A DNA stretch of 8,617 nt, from positions 1-8,617 of the forward strand of contig JBKBXU010000196.1 of NCBI GenBank assembly GCA_046313675.1. The letters run 5' to 3'. A program made the translations under genes and the position numbers. This document shows positions 1 to 6,277 of the stretch, in pieces; the first letter of the stretch is position 1; each line of letters opens with the position of its first letter. Source of the stretch: JBKBXU01 sp046313675. Its GTDB lineage: Bacteria; Bacteroidota; Bacteroidia; Cytophagales; Cytophagaceae. Below the pieces are notes generated by a model. That model saw only the letters and a program-made list of their open reading frames with translations, was not told the origin of the DNA and made no database searches.

Positions 1-1122
1 GCCATTATCCGTATCTCCTATACCAGACACGAGAGTATACGTGAATGAATCTCCTTCATCAGGATCCGTTGTGCTTAGCGTACCCACCACTGTATTTGGT
101 GCCACGTTTTCATCCACTGAGCTAGCACTTAAAGAAATGTCTGTCGGGGCTTCATTGACATCATTGATGGTAATGGTTACCGCTTCACAAGCGGATGTGT
201 CTGTACAGCCATTTTTTGTTATTTCCACTGCATAATTGCCGGTAGCAGATGCTGTAAAGTTTTGCCCGCTTTCACCGCTGATGATGGCGTAGTTGTTGTC
301 ACAATCCAGCCATTGATAACTTGCTCCAGTGCTGTTCGCTGTTAATTCCGGACTGCTGTTTGTAACAGTGATGTCAAGAGAGGGATGAACAGTTATTTTG
401 CTGGTCGTTTTCCTGTTGCAAGCTGCTGAATCAACAGAACTCGAAGCATATATAGTGAAAATGGTGCTTGCTGTTACCGTGCCGGTGTTGAAAGTAATTC
501 CGGAACCCGTACCTTCATAGGGGCCATCTACAACAGAATCATCCGTATCATTTAGCAAGTAGTAGTTTAATCCGATTTGGGATGATGCAGATTCAATAGT
601 CCCGCTTCCATTGCAAAACGTAGTGTCGCCCTGATCAAATTGGTCAGTGATGTTACAACATACCGTGATTTCAGGAGCACAATAGCCTGATTCAGCCACC
701 CAGCCAAAGCAAGGAGGTGTGGGAGTATCTGCAGAATTGCTTGCTAAAAGGCTATTATAGTATCCATTATCACCATCACGACCATCATCATCATCTGGAA
801 CACTATTAGGAACACAAATTTGGACCAACCACACACAATTAGCACCAAGCATACCCGTTTGGCGCCATTCCCAACTTGATCCGGACCAACTAATAGCATG
901 GTTTCCATCCATACCACCGGTACATGAGGTCCGATTCGTCACATCTTCGCAATTTACCTCTCGAAAATAGCTGGGTTTACCATTAACCATGCCATTGAAT
1001 TTATATACCCCACTTGAACCAGGGTAGCCGCATGAGCTGATAATGGTTATGTCATCTTGAGAAAAAGCAGGAAAAGTCCAAAAAGATATAATTCCCACTA
1101 ATAAGGCTTGAGTCAATTTCAT
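1..1122 (-). CDS. Secreted cadherin-repeat surface protein, N-terminal part (partial)
   Basis: This open frame covers 374 codons from an ATG at 1120-1122 and leaves the window at base 1 without a stop, so only the N-terminus is present. Residues 1-22 form a signal peptide (hydrophobic core LLVGIISFWTF, probable cleavage after AFSQ), predicting export. Residues 30-145 are a Cys- and Trp-rich module (NGKPSYF, then SWSGSSWEW) of a kind seen in Bacteroidetes extracellular proteins, with an acidic linker at 110-120. Residues 155-245 and 250-318 look like two Ig-like beta-sandwich modules. From about 321 a cadherin-type repeat begins, with the calcium-ligand motifs DVNEAP, DEN and DPDEGD. Such proteins are usually very large adhesins; a T9SS sorting domain would lie beyond the edge. 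The exact ligand or role is unknown. The start is chosen because the signal peptide follows it immediately. The upstream leader is AT-rich with no close Shine-Dalgarno site. Confidence 0.88.
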   Translation of the reverse strand, partial: MKLTQALLVGIISFWTFPAFSQDDITIISSCGYPGSSGVYKFNGMVNGKPSYFREVNCEDVTNRTSCTGGMDGNHAISWSGSSWEWRQTGMLGANCVWLVQICVPNSVPDDDDGRDGDNGYYNSLLASNSADTPTPPCFGWVAESGYCAPEITVCCNITDQFDQGDTTFCNGSGTIESASSQIGLNYYLLNDTDDSVVDGPYEGTGSGITFNTGTVTASTIFTIYASSSVDSAACNRKTTSKITVHPSLDITVTNSSPELTANSTGASYQWLDCDNNYAIISGESGQNFTASATGNYAVEITKNGCTDTSACEAVTITINDVNEAPTDISLSASSVDENVAPNTVVGTLSTTDPDEGDSFTYTLVSGIGDTDNG

Positions 1123-1307
1123 ATATTTAAAATTTATTTTGTTAAAATATTTTTCCTTTAAAAAAAAGCCTGACAACATAGCCTTAAGAAGCCGAAAAAT
1201 TGAGTAAAACATAGTAGTAAAAATAAGAAGTAAATCCATACACCTTTTGCCCGAAAGGACATATTTGCACAATAACTGATGATCAAAGAAATAACAAATT
1301 ATACGTG
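1123..1307. other. Intergenic gap between AraC gene and adhesin gene
   Basis: These 185 bases separate two genes read in the same (minus) direction. No gene is visible. On the transcribed minus strand a short hairpin can form at 1243-1258 (CCTTT paired with AAAGG around a six-base loop), and an alternative pairing overlaps it (TGTCC with GGGCA). Neither is followed by a good T-run, so it is not called a terminator. No convincing TAnnTTTG promoter was found, so whether the adhesin gene has its own promoter or is co-transcribed with the AraC gene is open. Confidence 0.4.
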
Positions 1308-2372
1308 CTAGGTAATACTGGTAGGCAAAACACCCAAATGCTTTTTAAATGCGATAAAAAACTTTGTAATATTTGAATAACCCATTTGCCTTGCAACATC
1401 CCTGACACTCTTTCTTTCGTATCGTATCAGATGAAAGGCCAGCTCCATTTGTTTCTGCCTGAAATATTGAAAAATGGTTTCCCCGAAAACCATTTTAAAA
1501 TCATTTTTTAATTTGGTAGGAGAAATTCCCACATGCCTGGAAAGGACATTGATTCCCGGAAATGGGGCGTTCAGGTTTTTTGTTAAATAATTTTCCGCCG
1601 AGAGGATGGCTTTTTTATCATAATCCGGAAGCTGAAAAAAAGATTCCCTTGATTTGCCCTGATCACAGAGCCTGATAAACCATTCGATAAAAGCTAACGT
1701 CTGCTCCTTCAGTATTACCGGATCAGTACCTTCTATTTTATTTTTAATGTTATTTGTTAAGGGATAATAGACGGGTTTCATCAGGGCCTGTGAAACAGGC
1801 CAGGTTAATTCCTTCGTATCCGATTCTAGAAAACGACTGACATTGCTATTGGTAAAGAAGGATTCTTTGTGTAAAACATTTGCCAGCCAGGTACGATCAA
1901 AAAAAATATTCAGGGTAAAAACTGTGGTGTCCTTAAACCGGCAATGCATGGCCTTGGATTCAGGTTTATATAGATGGCAAGTGTAATTGGAATAAGAGAA
2001 CTTATTTGACGGTGAATTTTTAAATGTTGTCTGGGTGGTTGAAATTTCAAGTCCTAAAATAAAATAGTCAGACAATAGCTCTTTGTCTACAATACGGTTA
2101 AAAAGTAAATTGGCTTTATTTTGCGATTCCGCATAGATCACCCATAAGCCGCGCTCCAGTTTCTGAAAATGTATTTCGGTTTTTATAAATGGGGTATTAG
2201 AATAAAAAACTTTATCTTTTTGAGCGTGCTTAATGAAGGGCATTTTACGTATACCCTGAATAAGTGATTCAGGTGAATTGGCGAGATAAGGCAGCTCATA
2301 AAAACCATCTTTGTTTTTTATGAAATATTTTTTAAACTGGGAAATGAAGCTTTCTACTCTTTCTAAAATCAC
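1308..2372 (-). CDS. AraC-family transcriptional regulator
   Basis: The 354-residue product is a DNA-binding regulator. The C-terminal ~100 residues form the AraC/XylS double helix-turn-helix: first HTH around 273-294 (VLSRHVGISPTKLKNDFK), second around 322-345 (SVRDVARQMGYSNITKFFIAF), followed by the usual GVLP turn. The protein stops four residues after that Pro, slightly short of the usual end. Residues 1-245 are a non-cupin-looking sensory region resembling those of other Bacteroidetes AraC regulators; the ligand is not known. The start codon is GTG at 2370-2372: a TAA lies four codons upstream in frame and the next ATG is residue 44, with no ribosome site, so GTG gives the only full-length product. 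AAAGG directly abuts the GTG, too close to be an ordinary Shine-Dalgarno site. The gene sits just upstream of the adhesin-like gene on the same strand and could control it (inference). Confidence 0.87.
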   Translation of the reverse strand: MILERVESFISQFKKYFIKNKDGFYELPYLANSPESLIQGIRKMPFIKHAQKDKVFYSNTPFIKTEIHFQKLERGLWVIYAESQNKANLLFNRIVDKELLSDYFILGLEISTTQTTFKNSPSNKFSYSNYTCHLYKPESKAMHCRFKDTTVFTLNIFFDRTWLANVLHKESFFTNSNVSRFLESDTKELTWPVSQALMKPVYYPLTNNIKNKIEGTDPVILKEQTLAFIEWFIRLCDQGKSRESFFQLPDYDKKAILSAENYLTKNLNAPFPGINVLSRHVGISPTKLKNDFKMVFGETIFQYFRQKQMELAFHLIRYERKSVRDVARQMGYSNITKFFIAFKKHLGVLPTSIT

Positions 2373-2401
2373 CTTTAAAATTTATTCACTGCGAAAAATA
2401 T

Positions 2402-2422
2402 TTATAATTTTTAAAATTATAA
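2402..2422. promoter_or_regulatory. 21-base AT-only palindrome upstream of AraC gene
   Basis: Two perfectly complementary ten-base arms (TTATAATTTT and AAAATTATAA) flank a single T. The centre lies about 40 bases upstream of the GTG of the AraC-family gene. It could be an operator for autoregulation or a hairpin in the 5' leader. It contains only A and T in an AT-rich gap, so chance is a real possibility. Confidence 0.4.
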
Positions 2423-2877
2423 TCTATACAACCTTTTTCTCTGATGTCTCCCCTCCCCACTTTCAAATGTTTCGATCACCAGATTTTTGGTAATGTAAAA
2501 GTAAACGTAGAAGGTCAGGTCTAGGTTGCTTTTTGACGATTTTAAGCTGTCAATAATTAATCTGCATACTTTGATCGGGTAAATACATCGATCCAATGAA
2601 CCGCAGCGAAGGTTATAAAATATACTGCATATTGATCCCGAAATTTAAATCCGTCAAGTGGCATGGCTAGGCTAATTGCTGAAATTGAAGTAATTATATA
2701 AAATTATGACTACAGAGATAAAGTCTTTGATTTATTTATTAAACCGTAGAATCCCTTTTGGAGCGAGAAGGTTAGCCCCTACTCTCCTCCCACCATAAGT
2801 TTTCAATCAATAATTCCGGACAATCACTATAAATACCTCATGATATTCATATCTTAACTTTACTGCACAAATCCAAT
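2423..2877. other. Gene-free stretch, about 455 bases
   Basis: This lies between the AraC-gene leader and the terminator of the large secreted-protein gene. No supported open frame, RNA gene or mobile element was recognised on either strand. The only structure seen is a short inverted repeat, TTGAC-N11-GTCAA at 2533-2553, which could be an operator for the AraC gene. No good Bacteroidetes promoter (TTTG, then TAnnTTTG about 19 bases later) was found by eye on the minus strand; the best partial match is TACGTTTA on the complement near 2502-2509, without a -33 partner. Confidence 0.4.
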
Positions 2878-2907
2878 AAAAAAATAGGCCAGCGAAATTG
2901 CTGGCCT
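2878..2907 (-). terminator. Intrinsic terminator of the T9SS cargo gene
   Basis: Read on the minus strand, AGGCCAGC pairs perfectly with GCTGGCCT (8 bp, four of them consecutive GC pairs plus a further GC pair-rich end; six-base loop AATTTC). One base later comes a run of seven T (2878-2884). It begins 28 bases after the TAA stop of the 972-codon gene, the right place for a Rho-independent terminator. Confidence 0.93.
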
Positions 2908-2935
2908 GTTCCTATAAGAATGATACGTTATTAGC

Positions 2936-5854
2936 TTATTGAATATTAATCATTTTAGTTTTTACCTGTTGGCCTCCATTTATGCGCACATAATAAATTC
3001 CCTTAGCTATATTTGAAAGATCAAAATGTTCCAGATGTTGAGCAGTATTGACATTTGTTTCCCTCGAATAAACAACTCTTCCCTTCATATCGACTATATC
3101 AATACCAAGGATGGAAGAAGAAACATTATCAATCGATAAGGTAAATACACCGTTTGATGGATTTGGCATTACGGTGACAAAATTTCCTGACGATTTTTGA
3201 ACCATACCCGTGGTAATAATTGATATCACTTTCTCAACTTCGTTTGGTCCACAATCATTTACTGCTTTCAGTTTCACTGTATAGTTTCCAGGATTGGAAT
3301 AGGTATGTAACGGGTTATTGGAACTAACAGGTAAGCTTCCATCACCAAAATCCCACAAATACTCGCTGCTATTTTCAGAAGTATTTAAGAATTCAACTGT
3401 TAACCCATCGATGGTTTTAGTGAAAGAAGGTGAAGGGGCAAATTCCACTGTTACCTCAACGGAAGCTGTACCTATACATCCATTCTCATCTGTTCCAATA
3501 ACAGTGTATAGAATTGTATGGTCTGGGCTTACATTGATTTCTGCTGTACTACCGCCTTCATTGTCCCATTCATAGCTGTTCGCACCAGAAGCCAGCAAAA
3601 GTGTTTCTTCCCCATGGCATATGCTATGATCGTTGGTCATATTGATCGTTGGATTTTGCGCGACTAATACAATGACTGAATTTGTGTGCTGGCAGTCGTT
3701 ATTATCTGTGATGGTAACCATGTATGTTCCTGCAGCAAGGTTAAATGCATTTGGGGAAGTTCCTCCGGAAGGAGACCATGAATAGCTAAAATTTTCGCCT
3801 CCGCCACTTGCAATTACACTTGCAGTGCCATCATTACCCGGATTACAAGTTTCATAGGTGGATGAAATTGTGCTTGAAATTTTTGTAGGTTCTTCAATGG
3901 TAAAACTGGCATCAACTTCACATCCATTATCATCCGTTATTTTGACTTCATAATTCCCGGAAATCAGGCCAATAGCAGTTGCATCAGTACCTCCTGAAGG
4001 AGACCATACATAGCTGTAAGCTCCTGTGCCACCAATAACAAATACGCTAGCTGATCCATCTGATTCACCATTACATGTTACATTTGTCTGACTTGCTGAA
4101 GTGGTTATTGCTGCAGGCTGAGTCAATATATAGTCTCTGGTAGCGGTACATCCATTAGCATCGGTCACTGTAACAGTATAGGTTCCTGCATTTAAGCCTG
4201 TCGCTGTTGCTGCTGTACCTCCTGAAGGAGACCATGAATAGCTGTAAGCTCCTGTGCCACCGGTAGCTGATACGGTTGCAGAACCGTTCGATCCGCCATT
4301 GCATGAGATATTGGTCTGACTTGCTGTAGTGCTTATCGCCGCAGGCTGTGTTATTGTAAAGTCTCTGGTAGCGGTACATCCGTTGGCATCGGTCACTGTA
4401 ACAGTATAGGTTCCTGCATTTAAGCCTGTCGCAGTTGCTGCTGTACCTCCTGAAGGAGACCATGAATAGCTGTAAGATCCTGTACCACCGGTAGCTGATA
4501 CGGTTGCAGAACCGTTCGATCCGCCATTACATGCGATATTGGTCTGACTTGCGGAAGTGCTTATTGTTGAAACGGTAAGGGTGGCAGAATTTGAGGTGGC
4601 AGCAGGTGAGGTAGCTCCTGTAGCGACACATCTGTACATATAACCATTCACAACGGCAGTTGCCCCGGTAATTGTGAGTGATGCAGTGGTAGCACCTGAG
4701 TATATTTCACCATTGGAAATATTGCTAAATCCTACCCCCTGATTTACCTGCCACTGGTAACCAGTTGCATCGGTTGCTGTAATACTGAATTGTGTATTAC
4801 CTCCTGCACAAACTGTTTTATTATCAGGGTGATTGGTGATGGCTGGTGCAGGAGGAGCAACAAAGTATTTCATTATTCTTCCTGTGCCTCCAGCTGTATA
4901 AACCAAACCGGAATTAATGGGCTTGATTTTTAGAAAAGAAACAAAACTGGTACCAGTGTTTTGTGCAGTCCATGTCGTTCCTCCATTAACAGAGTGGTAA
5001 ATTACATCATTTTGCCCTACAGCCCAGCCAGTATTGGCATCTACAAAAGCAATATCATGGAATTGTCCCATCACAGTACCTAAACTGGTATTTTGAGTCC
5101 AGGTAGAACCTCCATCGGTGGTTTTATAAATGAACCCGCTACCGGAACCATCTCCTCCCGCTCCCCAACCCGTGTTCGCATCAATAAAAAACAGTGAATT
5201 GAATGTTCTTCCTGATGCTGCACTTATAGTTACCTTAGTCCAGTTTAATCCCCCGTTGGTGGTTTTATAAATTACGAAGTCATCTGTACTACTCATAACC
5301 GCTTGTGTAGCCCAACCATTGTTAGCATCTACAAAAAAAACATCTGTAATGTAATCACTTAGTGAGATTAAAACATTAGTCCAGGTAGCTCCCCCATTGG
5401 AGGTCTTTCTGATATAACCACTCCCTGTGGTTCCACCCGCCACAAAACCGGTATTCGCATCAAGAAAATGTATGCCCCAAACACTACTGGCAGCAGTAGT
5501 AAAATCAGGAATTGTTGTCCAGGAATTACCTCCATCTGTAGTCTTCCGAAGGGTGTTGCTTGCACCGGGGTTAAATCCATTGCTTTGGTTGCCAATAAAT
5601 CCGGTATTTTCATCAATAAAGAAAATATCCCGAAAGGTTGCTGTGACAGGAGAATTAAGGGTGCTCCATGTATCTCCCCCATTCGTAGTCTTAAGGATTA
5701 CACCGCTGTTTCCCGCAGCCCATCCAGTAGTAGAGCTTACAAAGGATAATCCGCGAAGTGTCGTGGTGGTTCCTGTTGTTTGTGAAGCCCAGTCTTGCGA
5801 CCAAACAGGAAAAGTTGCTAAAGCACAAATTATCAGGGTAATAATTTTTCTCAT
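2936..5854 (-). CDS. T9SS-secreted multidomain protein: propeller, Ig, SprB repeats, PKD
   Basis: This 972-residue protein is predicted to be exported and carried across the outer membrane by the type IX system. Residues 1-20 are a signal peptide ending VWSQ. Residues 21-330 carry six Asp-box-like motifs of the form K-T-T-x-G-G-x-x-W (near 54, 103, 149, 196, 243 and 286) alternating with FVDANTGW-type strands, matching the Ycf48/BNR beta-propeller. Residues 335-429 are Ig-like. Residues 431-731 hold four SprB repeats (each with CNGxxxGSA and SWSPSGGT-type cores). Residues 733-803 are another Ig-like module. Residues 804-880 are a PKD domain (YLWDFGDGS, then HTYSNPGNYTV). Residues 893-972 are the T9SS type A sorting domain (MPNPSNGVFTLSI, DMKGRVVYS, KGIYYVRI). 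SprB repeats take their name from the gliding adhesin SprB, but this protein is far smaller, so an adhesin or structural surface role is only inferred. The ATG start is followed directly by the signal peptide; the leader is A-rich. Confidence 0.93.
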   Translation of the reverse strand: MRKIITLIICALATFPVWSQDWASQTTGTTTTLRGLSFVSSTTGWAAGNSGVILKTTNGGDTWSTLNSPVTATFRDIFFIDENTGFIGNQSNGFNPGASNTLRKTTDGGNSWTTIPDFTTAASSVWGIHFLDANTGFVAGGTTGSGYIRKTSNGGATWTNVLISLSDYITDVFFVDANNGWATQAVMSSTDDFVIYKTTNGGLNWTKVTISAASGRTFNSLFFIDANTGWGAGGDGSGSGFIYKTTDGGSTWTQNTSLGTVMGQFHDIAFVDANTGWAVGQNDVIYHSVNGGTTWTAQNTGTSFVSFLKIKPINSGLVYTAGGTGRIMKYFVAPPAPAITNHPDNKTVCAGGNTQFSITATDATGYQWQVNQGVGFSNISNGEIYSGATTASLTITGATAVVNGYMYRCVATGATSPAATSNSATLTVSTISTSASQTNIACNGGSNGSATVSATGGTGSYSYSWSPSGGTAATATGLNAGTYTVTVTDANGCTATRDFTITQPAAISTTASQTNISCNGGSNGSATVSATGGTGAYSYSWSPSGGTAATATGLNAGTYTVTVTDANGCTATRDYILTQPAAITTSASQTNVTCNGESDGSASVFVIGGTGAYSYVWSPSGGTDATAIGLISGNYEVKITDDNGCEVDASFTIEEPTKISSTISSTYETCNPGNDGTASVIASGGGENFSYSWSPSGGTSPNAFNLAAGTYMVTITDNNDCQHTNSVIVLVAQNPTINMTNDHSICHGEETLLLASGANSYEWDNEGGSTAEINVSPDHTILYTVIGTDENGCIGTASVEVTVEFAPSPSFTKTIDGLTVEFLNTSENSSEYLWDFGDGSLPVSSNNPLHTYSNPGNYTVKLKAVNDCGPNEVEKVISIITTGMVQKSSGNFVTVMPNPSNGVFTLSIDNVSSSILGIDIVDMKGRVVYSRETNVNTAQHLEHFDLSNIAKGIYYVRINGGQQVKTKMINIQ
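3662..4564 (-). repeat. Four tandem SprB-type protein repeats
   Basis: The repeat units encode residues 431-505, 506-581, 582-656 and 657-731 of the T9SS cargo protein (about 4340-4564, 4112-4339, 3887-4111 and 3662-3886). Each has a Cys near the start, a GGTGxYSYxWSPSGGT centre, a GTYTVTVTD strand and a second Cys (NGC or NDC). Units 1 and 2 are nearly identical, unit 3 is diverged, unit 4 most so. Confidence 0.9.
4133..4563. repeat. Near-identical 228-base-period DNA duplication
   Basis: Bases 4133-4335 recur at 4361-4563 with a period of 228 bases, equal to 76 codons, so the frame is kept. A hand alignment shows about nine differences in about 203 bases. This is far closer than the other SprB units and points to a recent unit duplication or gene conversion within the coding sequence. 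Confidence 0.92.
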
Positions 5855-5948
5855 AGTTAGTTTATTTTTAGAAGTGTAAAATACATGAATGAACGAAGGC
5901 CGGTTTCTCCGGTAGACTAATTAATGTTACCCCGTATTTGGCCTTCTG

Positions 5949-5962
5949 TACTTTATAAAGTA
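5949..5962. promoter_or_regulatory. 14-base perfect palindrome upstream of T9SS cargo gene
   Basis: TACTTTATAAAGTA is fully self-complementary and centred about 100 bases upstream of the cargo-gene ATG. It may be a binding site for a dimeric regulator. The function is inferred only from symmetry and position. Confidence 0.3.
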
Positions 5963-6047
5963 TTCCTTTAGCCAACCATTTAATCGCCATACTTAATTAG
6001 CTTAGATTCTGATAGGGGTTAACGGAAATACTATAGACTAGTTTCGT

Positions 6048-6081
6048 TTATGTAATATATTTTGCGTTTTATCGAATATAA
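6048..6081 (+). promoter_or_regulatory. Degenerate copy of the arsR promoter/operator
   Basis: The segment carries TTATGT, then TTTGCGTT, then TATCGAA in the same order and nearly the same spacing as the arsR promoter at 6235-6262 (TTATGT, TTTGCGTT, TATACGAA). It has its own imperfect symmetry (TATATT-N13-AATATA). The -7 match is off by one base, so promoter activity is doubtful. It may be a second ArsR site or a decayed duplicate. Confidence 0.35.
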
Positions 6082-6219
6082 TTATGTTTTCATCTACAAT
6101 TTCAAGATTGAGCTTTTTGTGTGAGCCTCCCTAACTATGTGATTATTACTTAACCTCTATGATGCGATAGAACTTCCTATTAAAGTACGAATTCATTTTT
6201 AAGGAAATATAAAATGGCC

Positions 6220-6262
6220 TTTTAGATCATTAAGTTATGTCGTATGTTTGCGTTATACGAAA
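6220..6262 (+). promoter_or_regulatory. arsR promoter with overlapping ArsR-type operator
   Basis: TATGTTTG at 6243-6250 matches the Bacteroidetes -7 element TAnnTTTG exactly. TTTT at 6220-6223 sits 19 bases upstream as a three-of-four match to the -33 TTTG. The inverted repeat TCGTAT (6240-6245), nine-base spacer, ATACGA (6255-6260) covers the -7 element and likely start of transcription, so a bound dimer would block RNA polymerase. Such a layout is typical of self-repressing ArsR/SmtB genes; that this ArsR binds here is inference. Confidence 0.72.
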
Positions 6263-6277
6263 CAAAAAAATTCAGCT

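Larger units (their letters stand above)
5855..6220. other. Divergent intergenic region between T9SS cargo gene and ars operon
   Basis: This gap separates a minus-strand and a plus-strand gene and should hold promoters for both. No supported gene lies in it. The cargo-gene side contains a perfect 14-base palindrome, TACTTTATAAAGTA (5949-5962), and a long-range inverted repeat, GAAGGCC (5895-5901) with GGCCTTC (5940-5946). No clear TAnnTTTG element was found for the minus-strand gene. The ars side holds an operator-like element at 6048-6081, described separately. Confidence 0.5.

Noticed and set aside
1243..1258. Hairpin after the AraC gene as a terminator
   Set aside because: Only five base pairs and no T-run follows on the minus strand.
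2311..2493. 60-codon plus-strand frame at the 5' end of the AraC gene
   Set aside because: It overlaps the regulator antisense; the hydrophobic, Phe/Ile-rich product follows from AT-rich DNA and has no promoter or ribosome site.
4155..4463. 102-codon minus-strand frame with internal repeats
   Set aside because: It lies in another frame of the SprB repeat coding region; its repetition simply mirrors the duplicated DNA, and the composition (many Tyr, Cys, Arg) is not protein-like.
3662..4564. CRISPR-like periodic repeats
   Set aside because: The 225-228-base period is a multiple of three, lies inside one open frame, and encodes SprB domains; there are no short repeats with unique spacers.
5427..5879. 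150-codon plus-strand open frame antisense to the T9SS cargo gene
   Set aside because: It is fully antisense to a well-supported gene, has no recognisable domain, and its end overlaps the cargo start region by chance.
6084..6134. 16-codon frame between the two operator-like elements
   Set aside because: Too short, no ribosome site, and no sign of conservation can be judged from the window.
6214..6225. Tiny ATG-GCC-TTT-TAG frame preceded by AAGGA
   Set aside because: Three codons only, and it sits upstream of the mapped promoter elements, so it would not be on the arsR transcript.
6248..6277. TTG start extending ArsR by ten residues
   Set aside because: The TTG is part of the TAnnTTTG promoter element, upstream of the likely transcript start, and ArsR proteins normally begin near the 6278 ATG.
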